IMG/VR virus record: IMGVR_UViG_3300032050_012133
Span: 1 to 34,559 of that record
Source of the DNA: a virus
Length of the DNA stretch: 34,559 nt
Strand: one strand, 5' to 3'
Shown piece by piece: positions 25,202 to 32,814 of the stretch. Made by a program: the position numbers and the translations under genes. Each line of letters opens with the position of its first letter. Position 1 is the stretch's first letter. Under the pieces are notes generated by a model. That model searched no databases. It was given only the letters and a program-made list of their open reading frames with translations, and was not told where the DNA came from.

Positions 25202-25234
25202 TTACATTTATGTTTTTAAACAAACATTATTTTT

Positions 25235-25269
25235 TATATTGTTGCAAATAGTATACAACAATATAAATA
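25235..25269. promoter_or_regulatory. Inverted repeat and TATTTATA octamer upstream of scaffold gene
   Basis: TATATTGTTG (25235-25244) and CAACAATATA (25256-25265) form a 10-bp inverted repeat with an 11-nt spacer, and the minus-strand octamer TATTTATA (25269-25262) overlaps its outer end. It lies in the 80-nt region between two terminators and the scaffold start (25201), where a promoter for the scaffold-capsid unit must be. It could be an operator, a promoter spacer or a chance palindrome. Confidence 0.4.
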
Positions 25270-25284
25270 TTATGAAAAATAAAA

Positions 25285-25310
25285 AAAGGCGACTTTAGTA
25301 AGTCACCTTT
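25285..25310 (-). terminator. Rho-independent terminator, minus strand
   Basis: The stem is AAAGGCGACTT (25285-25295) with AAGTCACCTTT (25300-25310), a TAGT loop and one mismatch that becomes a G-U wobble in minus-strand RNA. On the minus strand the stem is followed by a U-rich run. It is the second of two terminators after the 69-residue gene ending at 25381. Confidence 0.75.
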
Positions 25311-25326
25311 CAAAAAAAAATAAAAA

Positions 25327-25355
25327 AAATGGCCAGAAAATAATTCTGGCCATTT
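25327..25355 (-). terminator. Rho-independent terminator, minus strand
   Basis: A perfect 12-bp stem, AAATGGCCAGAA (25327-25338) with TTCTGGCCATTT (25344-25355), has a 5-nt loop and a long T run in minus-strand RNA. It is the first terminator encountered downstream of the gene ending at 25381. Confidence 0.85.
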
Positions 25356-25380
25356 AGATCATACTGTATTTGAGATTATA

Positions 25381-25590
25381 TTAGTTAATAACCGTATCAA
25401 TTTTAGATTCTGAAACAGAAGTTATTCTCCAATCTTGAGGGAAATCTTTAAAGTTTTCTGTAACTTTTGCCTCAACATCTGTTACAGAAAAGCCCTTAAC
25501 AAGCTTTTCTTCTTTAATTTTTTTAATTTTCCCTGAATTCTCGTCAACGATGTCAAGTTGTACTTTTACGATGAAATATTTTTCGTCCAT
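25381..25590 (-). CDS. Small DUF4494-like protein
   Basis: This 69-residue protein (MDEKYFIVKVQLDIVDENSG, then KKIKEEKLVKGFSVTDVEAKV) resembles DUF4494, a small protein family found in Bacteroidetes, with the YF-x-VK strand and the LV-x-x-x-S(V/F)T(D/E)xEA motif. Function is unknown. It lies 8 nt after the prohead protease gene and before two terminators, so it ends the protease transcript. The family name is from memory; the pattern match is moderate. Confidence 0.65.
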   Translation of the reverse strand: MDEKYFIVKVQLDIVDENSGKIKKIKEEKLVKGFSVTDVEAKVTENFKDFPQDWRITSVSESKIDTVIN

Positions 25591-25598
25591 AGTGTATT

Positions 25599-26330
25599 TT
25601 ATTTTGATAAATAATCTTCTAATTTTTTCATTAAGTCAAGCGATTTATTTCCGGAGCTTGATTGTGATGCACTGAACCTGGTTTGTCTCATGCTATTTTC
25701 TTCTTCCAAGTTTTCCTCATATTTCATTCTATCATCTTTATTGTGGAATAAGTAAGCACCTGGCGTAGATGGGGACCAAACTAAGTCAAAGCATATTAAT
25801 TCGAAATCATCTTGTACATGATTTTGTTCACCTTTTTTAACTAACGATCCAACACCTCTTGAAGAGATACCTAACGTAACCCCGTGTCTTAAATAATTTG
25901 CAGCTAAATCGGCTTTACTTGAAACAATACCTCTTTCGTGAAATCCTGGTGTTGTTAGTAGTCGAAGTTTGCCCATAACAACATTTGGACCTTCCCACCA
26001 AATATCTGTTATCATGTGTGAAACTCTATCTAAATCAACTAGAGATGATTCTGGATGATTTAACTCTGATAATGCCGTATTCTTAGAAATGGCTTTTTTG
26101 TAATTATCTATTTCACGCTTTAATAATTTATCTGGGTATACCCTACCATTTCTATTCGGTGTATCACTTTTTTGTAATACCGCATATAATTCAAAAGGTT
26201 TTGAATAATCTAAAAGATCTTTACCTTCTCTTATTAATGGGGTGTTATATCTTTCTGTTGGTGAAACATACCCTGCGTCATATTCTATTAGTATACCAGT
26301 GCCTAAATCATTCGGTCCTAATATTTTCAT
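25599..26330 (-). CDS. 21: Prohead maturation protease (T4 gp21-like)
   Basis: This 243-residue serine protease is the T4-type prohead protease. It shows TPNRNGRVYP (57-66), LSELNHPESSLVDLDRVSHM (88-107) with catalytic His92, and VTLGISSRGVGS (151-162) with the nucleophile Ser in the SSRG motif. DDFELICFDLVWSPSTPGA (174-192) follows. It cleaves capsid and scaffold at (L/I)xE sites during head maturation. The C-terminal 45 residues are polar and variable and may be autoprocessed. TATTTATA (26358-26351, minus) lies 20 nt upstream of its start. Confidence 0.93.
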   Translation of the reverse strand: MKILGPNDLGTGILIEYDAGYVSPTERYNTPLIREGKDLLDYSKPFELYAVLQKSDTPNRNGRVYPDKLLKREIDNYKKAISKNTALSELNHPESSLVDLDRVSHMITDIWWEGPNVVMGKLRLLTTPGFHERGIVSSKADLAANYLRHGVTLGISSRGVGSLVKKGEQNHVQDDFELICFDLVWSPSTPGAYLFHNKDDRMKYEENLEEENSMRQTRFSASQSSSGNKSLDLMKKLEDYLSK

Positions 26331-26350
26331 ATTTACATCTAATTTATAGA

Positions 26351-26358
26351 TATAAATA
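26351..26358 (-). promoter_or_regulatory. TATTTATA octamer 20 nt before the protease start
   Basis: Minus-strand TATTTATA, one of several similar octamers before head and tail genes. It is a possible late-promoter element, or chance in a genome this A/T-rich. Confidence 0.25.
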
Positions 26359-26365
26359 TGTTTGT

Positions 26366-26800
26366 CTATTCAATTTTCCTGTTGTAAAAATTAAATTGTT
26401 TATTTTTTATGAAATTATTTGATAAAATCGAATCAACAATTGATTTAATCGTTGATTTTATTTCATTCGATTTAAAAGCTATTTGTTCATTCTTAATGAA
26501 AAAAACACATTCTAAATTTAGAAACGATTTTTTACCATATTGTATTCCACTAGATCGGAGGTCTAAATCCACGATAAATCTATTCTCAAAGGTTTCGTCA
26601 CAAATATTATCGAATATTGTATATTTTATTGATTTTGTCAAAGACATTACTGCTTTTGTCGGATTTTCAATGTGATCTATCGGCTCAGCCCATGTCTGTA
26701 TATTAAGAAATACTGATTTAAAATCTTTACAATCAACGGTACCATAATTAATCTTAAACCTATCATAACCGTTTATTTTAATATTTTTACCTTTCTTCAT
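26366..26800 (-). CDS. Conserved phage protein, unknown function
   Basis: This 144-residue protein contains FLNIQTWAEPIDHIENPTKA, KYTIFDNIC, FIVDLDLRSSGIQYGKKSFL and NLECVFFIKN, a pattern I recognise as a small conserved protein of Bacteroidetes T4-like phages. No function is known. It is likely compact alpha/beta with strands and a C-terminal helix (IKSTIKSIVDSILSNNF). It is the first minus-strand gene after the divergent bS21 gene and lies 35 nt upstream of the protease gene. Confidence 0.65.
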   Translation of the reverse strand: MKKGKNIKINGYDRFKINYGTVDCKDFKSVFLNIQTWAEPIDHIENPTKAVMSLTKSIKYTIFDNICDETFENRFIVDLDLRSSGIQYGKKSFLNLECVFFIKNEQIAFKSNEIKSTIKSIVDSILSNNFIKNKQFNFYNRKIE

Positions 26801-26871
26801 TCTTTTTTAAAAAATGTAAAAAAAAAATACACATTTGTCAAAAAAATAAAACATAATAATATATATTGAAT

Positions 26872-27060
26872 ATGTTCATAATTAAAATATCTGAAAACCA
26901 AAACATAGACAAGGCCTTAAAAATATTAAAAGGTAAAGTAATTCGTTCAAAACAGAACGAAAAACTTAAAGAAAGGCAAGAATACGTAAAAAAATCGGTT
27001 AAAAGACGAAATGATCTTTTAAATGCAAAATACAAACAAAAATTTAAAGACTCTCAGTAA
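26872..27060 (+). CDS. rpsU: Ribosomal protein bS21 homologue
   Basis: This 62-residue basic protein has the bS21 pattern: MFIIKISENQNIDKALKILK, KVIRSKQNEKLKERQEYVKK, then SVKRRNDLLNAKYKQKF. I start at ATG 26872, not the in-frame TTG at 26866, because this matches the MLIIxVKxNExIxxALK start of the Bacteroidetes proteins. bS21 joins the small subunit at the platform beside the anti-Shine-Dalgarno. Tyr54 is present, the position I recall as contacting the 16S 3' end in Flavobacterium. It is the only plus-strand gene within the head module, and its 3' end overlaps the next minus gene by 17 nt. Phage bS21 genes are known in other phage groups. Confidence 0.9.
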   Translation: MFIIKISENQNIDKALKILKGKVIRSKQNEKLKERQEYVKKSVKRRNDLLNAKYKQKFKDSQ

Positions 27061-27748
27061 GTTGCTTTAACTTATATAGAGTTATTGCATTTGGTTCATC
27101 ATTCTTAATTCTTTCTATTGTGCTAGAGATCTTATCTTTAGTTTCAGAATCATTGTTTTCATATAGCAAATTAAGTTTCTCTATAGCCATCTCGCTTAGA
27201 ACATCATATCTAGATTTTAAATCTGACTCTGAAAGTGACTTATACTTTTTAATCTCTAATAACTGTGACTCGTTTAATGTGTCTAGATATTTTGATAAAG
27301 ATTCTTTAGCTGCTGTTACAACATATTCATGAGGTAACGCGGACTTTTTAATCTCAACTTTAGTTGATACCAAGGTTTCAAGTATTAATTTTTTACTGTC
27401 TATAATACTCTCAATTAAAATTGAATCTTTGTTGAAGACATTATCAATATGATTGTACTTATTTTTTACTTTAATATCTTTTACCCAGTTCTCTATTTTT
27501 TTTAGAGTACTTTCAGATATGAAAATATTTTCATACTGTTCTATACACTCATTCAAATAATCCTTAGCATAATCAGTATCAAATCCTTTTGGCTTAGACA
27601 ACTCGTCGTATAAATAATACGCTTTAGCCACATTTTTTTTCTCCAAAACTAAATGATTAAAGACTTTGATTTCCTTATTAAAAGTTTCATTGATATATGA
27701 GTTATTTAACTTTTCCTCTATTTTAGATTTTAATGCTCCAAATTTCAT
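27044..27748 (-). CDS. Helical head-associated protein, unknown function
   Basis: This 234-residue protein is almost all helix (MKFGALKSKIEEKLNNSYIN, ENIFISESTLKKIENWVKDI, TLNESQLLEIKKYKSLSESD). I do not recognise a family. It lies between the portal gene (15 nt) and the protease block, the slot of T4 gp67/gp68, which are small prohead-core proteins. A prohead-core role is a reasonable guess from synteny, not from motif. Minus-strand TATTTATA (27771-27764) stands 15 nt before its start. Confidence 0.55.
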   Translation of the reverse strand: MKFGALKSKIEEKLNNSYINETFNKEIKVFNHLVLEKKNVAKAYYLYDELSKPKGFDTDYAKDYLNECIEQYENIFISESTLKKIENWVKDIKVKNKYNHIDNVFNKDSILIESIIDSKKLILETLVSTKVEIKKSALPHEYVVTAAKESLSKYLDTLNESQLLEIKKYKSLSESDLKSRYDVLSEMAIEKLNLLYENNDSETKDKISSTIERIKNDEPNAITLYKLKQLTESL

Positions 27749-27762
27749 AATTTTATTTTTAA

Positions 27763-29649
27763 CTATAAATATTTGCTATTTAAAAGTTTATCTAATGCTG
27801 ACTCAATTTCACCTAAAGAATTTTTTCCTTTAGATAAATCAATGATAGTGTCTTCGGTTAATAAATCGTCATTCTCTAGCAAAATTTTTAATAAGTCTTT
27901 CTCACTTTCATCTGATTCGCCAAAAAGGCCGCCGCCACCAGTTTCTCCTCCAGCCGGAGCAGGTGCAGCAGGAGTTGCAGCTCCGCCAACTTCGCCACCA
28001 AGGCCTCCGCCAAAGCCACCTAACCCTCCAAGATCGGCCCCAAATCCACCTAAATCACCACCAGGTGGTTGTGCAGCTTGAGCACCTTGCGTAGTACCAC
28101 TAGTTGTTCCATACAACTTATCAACAGTATCAAATATACCTGTTTTAATGATAACTGTTGCTGTATTAATTAATTCGGCACCAACTGCTTTTTCTAATCT
28201 TTGTTGCTGCAAATCAAGTTTAATCTCTTCATCTGAAAACCCTAAAACGTGCTTTTTAGCCCAAGAAACTGATGTTGGTGCGATGCCTTCAATAGGGCTT
28301 ACAGCATCTTTATAAAGCATAATTTTCTCTTTCCATACATCGATTTTTAATAAATCAGCTTGTGTGGAAGGATTAGTTAGTCCTAACGTAAAATTTGTCA
28401 ATTCATCTTCGAATCCTAATAAAAATAAGTGAATGATAGCAATTTTATTTAATTCTGCTAACATACATTTTTGTATTCTATTAATAGTTCTTGCGAATCG
28501 AATATCTTGCAAAGATAAATTTTTACCTTCACCAACAACTTCTTCAAATCCTAAGAAAGCTTTTGGTACACGTAATGCTGTAAGTAATTTTTTCTGAATG
28601 TATTCAATATCAGCTATTTCTGATAAATTGGAAGCCCCTGCAAGAGTTTCGATTGGACTACTAGCGTTTGCCTCTCTAACAGGTATAAAATAATCCTGGT
28701 CTACAGCCATTTGATTAAACCTCAAGTCGACATTACCTGTTTTGTTGTCAACAACTTGATCACGTTTAAACTTATTGGCAACACGCTGTACATATGGTTC
28801 GACGTCTTTATCATCCATGTTACCGACAAAAACTTTGAATACTCTCCTTTCAGGTGCTCTTGATGTTCTATAAATTAACATAGCATCTTCAGATAACAAT
28901 AGCTGTTTCCAAATTCTTCTAGCCTTTTCTAACATAGATGTGCCATATGGTAATTTACGATCGTCACCAAGTAATCTAAAATGCGCAATTTCCCAGGTAT
29001 TAAACTCTAAGTCTCTATTCTTCCAACTAAATTTTAAAGCTTTCTGTTCGGTACCTGTGTTGTCCAACGCAGCTTTACCCTTCATACTTTTTTCTATCCT
29101 TTCTATTTCAATATTTGGCAATTGAAAACATCCAACAACACCTTTATTTGGGTCTAATTTTAGGTAGACAAAATTATCACCATATTTGCATGTGTTTCTC
29201 GTCCACATTGCTAAATTTGTATTAATATCTAAAGCATTATTAAATAAATCAGTTAATACTGATTTTATTCGTTTAGATTCTGAATATATTTGTAATATGA
29301 AACCATTTTGATCCGCTGTAGTAGATTCTTCACCATATATATCCAATGCCGCAGAAATTTCTGGAGTGTATTCCATTGACTCATAATCATAATATGAAGC
29401 TAACCTTGTTGGTTCAAAATAAACACCTTGTGTATATAGGTTATTTTCTATCTTTGTCCACTGTGCAGACAAATACATTGTCTGCTGAGCTTGTAACTTA
29501 GCAAGTTCAAACTCATCTTTATCTTTTGTCTTTAATAATTCTTTTTTATCGTATTTGTAAACCGGGTAATCCTGGTTTAAAAGAGAATTTGGCCCGAATG
29601 TTTGTGATAGTCTTTGCCAAATCGTTAATTTTTCTTGGTTATTTTCCAT
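27763..29649 (-). CDS. 20: Portal vertex protein (T4 gp20-like)
   Basis: This 628-residue protein is the portal subunit, the dodecameric ring through which DNA is packaged. The central region with ASYYDYESMEYTPEISAALD, NTCKYGDNFVYLKLDPNKGV, WEIAHFRLLGDDRKLPYGTS and MLEKARRIWKQLLLSEDAML, then YRTSRAPERRVFKV, is highly typical of gp20. LTALRVPKAFLGFEE follows. It is longer than T4 gp20 (524 residues): the C-terminal 120 residues carry a Gly/Pro/Ala-rich low-complexity segment (GGLGGFGGGLGGEVGG) and an acidic tail. The start is preceded by two overlapping minus-strand TATTTATA octamers (29680-29667). Confidence 0.93.
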   Translation of the reverse strand: MENNQEKLTIWQRLSQTFGPNSLLNQDYPVYKYDKKELLKTKDKDEFELAKLQAQQTMYLSAQWTKIENNLYTQGVYFEPTRLASYYDYESMEYTPEISAALDIYGEESTTADQNGFILQIYSESKRIKSVLTDLFNNALDINTNLAMWTRNTCKYGDNFVYLKLDPNKGVVGCFQLPNIEIERIEKSMKGKAALDNTGTEQKALKFSWKNRDLEFNTWEIAHFRLLGDDRKLPYGTSMLEKARRIWKQLLLSEDAMLIYRTSRAPERRVFKVFVGNMDDKDVEPYVQRVANKFKRDQVVDNKTGNVDLRFNQMAVDQDYFIPVREANASSPIETLAGASNLSEIADIEYIQKKLLTALRVPKAFLGFEEVVGEGKNLSLQDIRFARTINRIQKCMLAELNKIAIIHLFLLGFEDELTNFTLGLTNPSTQADLLKIDVWKEKIMLYKDAVSPIEGIAPTSVSWAKKHVLGFSDEEIKLDLQQQRLEKAVGAELINTATVIIKTGIFDTVDKLYGTTSGTTQGAQAAQPPGGDLGGFGADLGGLGGFGGGLGGEVGGAATPAAPAPAGGETGGGGLFGESDESEKDLLKILLENDDLLTEDTIIDLSKGKNSLGEIESALDKLLNSKYL

Positions 29650-29666
29650 ATTAAATATGTTATAAT

Positions 29667-29680
29667 TATAAATATAAATA
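29667..29680 (-). promoter_or_regulatory. Two overlapping TATTTATA octamers before the portal gene
   Basis: Minus-strand TATTTATATTTATA, 17 nt upstream of the portal start, contains two octamers in tandem. Candidate late promoter; see the matching motif before other head and tail genes. Confidence 0.3.
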
Positions 29681-29706
29681 TAATCATATTTTTCGGTTTT
29701 TAAATA

Positions 29707-31473
29707 TTAATATTTACCACCAAATAACCAACTGTATTTAATATAATCATTTTTTGTCGCCTCGTTTTGCGCGGTCATAGGATTTATCGCTCCTACAGGT
29801 AAAACAGGATTAAAGGCAATATTCTTAGATATTGATTGATTGTCGGTAACTTGCCAAGAATCAATCATAGCTTTAGTTTGTTCGTTAACTTTAGTAAGTT
29901 TGGTAAAAGAATTTTCGCCGACAAAAATAGCCATAGATATTGCCATGATCAAATCATCGTGATGGCCTTTTTGATGATCAGGTCGCCCATTTATATATAT
30001 AAATGTATTCATTTCATTCAATAGGCGAGTGCTGTATACCTTAAATCCATGACGCATAGCTTCCTCGAATGCAGATATTATTTGAACTCGTTTGCTATTG
30101 AAGTTTATTCCAGGTATTTTGTCCAAACTTTTAGGGTCATATTTCCATTTATTACTAAAATCAATACCATCAACATACAAGCCACTATAACCCATTTCTT
30201 GTAATTTCCTAGATGTTGACACACCCATACCACCAGTTATATCAACAACAATAAAAGCACTATACATAGTACCCCATTTATAGGCAATTTCTGCTGCAAC
30301 ATCTGGAGGTATCTTACCAATGTATTCCGCGACCTGTTCTCTTTCATCAAAATCAATAATAACTATTGATGTAAAGTCTTCTGAGTCACCTCTAGAGACA
30401 TCACATCCTAAAATATATCTATGGCCAGCAACAGGCTCTTTCCATAACCATAATGAGTTACCCATTAACTTATTAATGGGTTCACGAATCATATTATGCC
30501 TGACAGATTGTAATAAATTAGATTCAAAGACGTTATCACCAGAACCTAAGAAGTTACACTCTAATTCTTGAGAAACTTTACGCCTGTCAAACTTAAATTT
30601 TCGGATCATCCCTTCATACCATGTTGAATAAGGTTTAAATCCATCTGAAATTTTTTCTTTAATTTCGTCAAAATTACGTTCCTTATAAGGTACACTAGAA
30701 TACTCAATTATTTCAATATCAGGATAATCTTCTTTATTTAGGATATAATTAATTGCGTTTTCAATCTTCAATAATTTAAGATCTTTTGTATATCTAGGAT
30801 CTTTATACCATAACATCTCAGATATTTTGAAATTATTCATATTTCTGAGAGCCTGGTCATAAATTTCATAGTATATCGGGTCATAACCGTTTGGTGTCGA
30901 GATTACGATAACTTTACCACCTGTTGAAAGTGATGCCATACATGCAGACCAAAAATCTCCGTCAGCTTCAATATACGCAGCCTCATCGAATATTAATACT
31001 GTTGGAGTGTAACCTCTTAATGCGTCTTTTGACGTTGCAACAGCTTTTACTTCGCATCCATTAGATAATTTATAATGTCTCTGAGAATTCTTATCTTTTG
31101 AAAAATCAATACCCATCCATTTTGGCCATTGAGATATAAAAGATTTAACCTTATTTGACATCTCAATCGCTGTCTCTAATTTATTTGCGATAATAAGGAT
31201 TTTTTCAGGTTTTTTCTTTGATGCAAAAACTATTTTTTTTGAAGCCCAAGCCGCTGTAACAGTTGAAACTCCGGCTTGTCTATATTTTAATGCAATATTT
31301 TCATTGTAATTTTCATAATCCTCTATTAATGATATTTGATCAGGAAATAATTCTAATGGAACATATCTAGAAACAGTGTTGTCATATGTCTGTAAATAAG
31401 TACTAAGTGCGTAAGGAGTATCCTTGACGCACTTAGTATATTCTAATATGTAATGTTCTTTAGTTATTGACAT
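29707..31473 (-). CDS. 17: Large terminase subunit (T4 gp17-like)
   Basis: This 588-residue packaging motor protein has an N-terminal ATPase and a C-terminal RNase H-like nuclease. The Walker A region is ALKYRQAGVSTV (61-72): the usual GK(T/S) is GVS, so it is a deviant form with a Lys upstream at 63. Walker B is VLIFDEAAYIE (159-169) with Asp163 and Glu164. The coupling motif is ISTPNG (191-196). The nuclease shows ILGCDVSRGDSE (354-365, Asp358), VVDITGG (409-415, Asp411) and HHDD (504-507). It packages DNA through the portal encoded next. Its start is 3 nt from the upstream 445-residue gene. Confidence 0.93.
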   Translation of the reverse strand: MSITKEHYILEYTKCVKDTPYALSTYLQTYDNTVSRYVPLELFPDQISLIEDYENYNENIALKYRQAGVSTVTAAWASKKIVFASKKKPEKILIIANKLETAIEMSNKVKSFISQWPKWMGIDFSKDKNSQRHYKLSNGCEVKAVATSKDALRGYTPTVLIFDEAAYIEADGDFWSACMASLSTGGKVIVISTPNGYDPIYYEIYDQALRNMNNFKISEMLWYKDPRYTKDLKLLKIENAINYILNKEDYPDIEIIEYSSVPYKERNFDEIKEKISDGFKPYSTWYEGMIRKFKFDRRKVSQELECNFLGSGDNVFESNLLQSVRHNMIREPINKLMGNSLWLWKEPVAGHRYILGCDVSRGDSEDFTSIVIIDFDEREQVAEYIGKIPPDVAAEIAYKWGTMYSAFIVVDITGGMGVSTSRKLQEMGYSGLYVDGIDFSNKWKYDPKSLDKIPGINFNSKRVQIISAFEEAMRHGFKVYSTRLLNEMNTFIYINGRPDHQKGHHDDLIMAISMAIFVGENSFTKLTKVNEQTKAMIDSWQVTDNQSISKNIAFNPVLPVGAINPMTAQNEATKNDYIKYSWLFGGKY

Positions 31474-31476
31474 ATT

Positions 31477-32814
31477 TTATATAGAGCTTAAATCGTCATC
31501 ATCATCATCAAAATCAAACCCCGTGAATTTATTTTCTTCAGGATCTTCCGCCGATTCATATTGTTTTAAATTTTCAACGATTTCATTAACCATAGATTGC
31601 AACATATTTGCGCCAGATGCTGACCCGCTTAAAAGCAATTTAGCTAAAGCTAAAAATTCATTAGCTGGCAATGAAAAAAATCTTTGAGTTAGAAAGTGTT
31701 GTAAATACCTTTTTTGTTCATCAAAAAGTTCTTTAGGGTACGCTTTCATAATTCTACTATAAATTTCTTCACCTAGTCTTAAATCCCATATTTCTGCTCT
31801 AGGATCATCAGCCTTCTTAACAACTAATTCTCCGGCAGTACCTAAAGGTAAACTGGACATACCTAAAACATCGTAAACACCTTTAACTAATTCGTGCAAT
31901 AGGACAGGAAACATTGTTGCTTTAGCATGAACTGCAATATTAGAACCTTCATTAGCATATTCTTCATCACCTTCATCACCTTCATCACCTTCATCACCGC
32001 CTTCTTCATCATCTTTGTCAATAACTTTAACAATACCTGTAAATGATCCACCATTAGACATGAGGTCCTGTAAATGATCAATATCATACATCCAGTACGT
32101 ATATCTATTGTATGCCATTACAATACAATATAAATTAAATAGCTGAGGGTCTATAGCATTTAACTCATCTCTAAGCAAATGAAATAAATTTTCACCTCTT
32201 CTAGCTGCTCCGTGAATTATACTATTAACAAGTCTACGTTTTTCTACCTCCAGATTAAAATTTTCTGTAGCATCGTCTATCGCTTTAACATTTCTAAGTA
32301 AATCGTCAGAATGTTTTTTTGAATTAGAAAAATATGTTACAGCCTCTTCATTATTTATTTCTATTTCTTCAAAATCGATCTTATCACGAATTACACCATC
32401 ACCTGTTATAAGTTCTGGCCTTAGCTCTAAATCATCAGAGGAAATTCCAAATTCTCTTTGAATAATATCTACAGCTAGATCTTCTAAATACTCTTTATGC
32501 TCACTTTCAATTTCAAGTATTTTTTGATATGATCTGGCAAATATACTGTATAAAGTATACACAGTTGTTTGTGAAGAATCAATTTCTTCTAATCCAGTAT
32601 ACTGTTTTAGCTTTTGTATCGTATTTCTAAAAGATTCTGATGCGAGTAATTCAGCAAAATTAGATGGAATTTCACCTTGTTTAACATCAGGGAATGCTTT
32701 GTTTCTAGCCAACGGAAAACTTTTATCACGTAAGCGAGTTTCAGATTTTTTATCTATTCTTTCTGAAGGCCGTAAGCCACTATAGTCAATAGCTTCTTTA
32801 ATATGTTTTTTCAT
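31477..32814 (-). CDS. Conserved phage protein, unknown function, with acidic GDE repeat
   Basis: This 445-residue protein begins MKKHIKEAIDYSGLRPSERI (HIKE|A is a possible (L/I)xE site) and is mostly helical. A block DPRAEIWDLRLGEEIYSRIM and PKELFDEQKRYLQHFLTQRF is well conserved in appearance. An internal low-complexity run of GDE repeats and a C-terminal Asp-rich stretch (FDFDDDDDDLSSI) are present. It is directly upstream of the terminase in the gp16 (small terminase) slot, but no small-terminase motif is seen. It could be a neck, head or packaging-associated protein; unknown. Confidence 0.6.
   Translation of the reverse strand: MKKHIKEAIDYSGLRPSERIDKKSETRLRDKSFPLARNKAFPDVKQGEIPSNFAELLASESFRNTIQKLKQYTGLEEIDSSQTTVYTLYSIFARSYQKILEIESEHKEYLEDLAVDIIQREFGISSDDLELRPELITGDGVIRDKIDFEEIEINNEEAVTYFSNSKKHSDDLLRNVKAIDDATENFNLEVEKRRLVNSIIHGAARRGENLFHLLRDELNAIDPQLFNLYCIVMAYNRYTYWMYDIDHLQDLMSNGGSFTGIVKVIDKDDEEGGDEGDEGDEGDEEYANEGSNIAVHAKATMFPVLLHELVKGVYDVLGMSSLPLGTAGELVVKKADDPRAEIWDLRLGEEIYSRIMKAYPKELFDEQKRYLQHFLTQRFFSLPANEFLALAKLLLSGSASGANMLQSMVNEIVENLKQYESAEDPEENKFTGFDFDDDDDDLSSI
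31963..31998 (-). repeat. Four tandem 9-bp repeats (GDE)
   Basis: Four copies of TTCATCACC on the plus strand, read on the minus strand as codons for Gly-Asp-Glu, give GDEGDEGDEGDE in the 445-residue protein. They are in frame and likely change in number by slippage. Confidence 0.9.

Noticed and set aside
24804-25298. Long Ser/Arg-rich open frame on the plus strand
   Set aside because: It is the antisense shadow of the acidic scaffold gene; the Ser/Arg runs are the complement of GAT/GAA-rich codons and the frame has no independent start context.
26409-26675. Plus-strand open frame of 88 codons
   Set aside because: It is antisense to the conserved 144-residue minus-strand gene with a recognisable FLNIQTW pattern.
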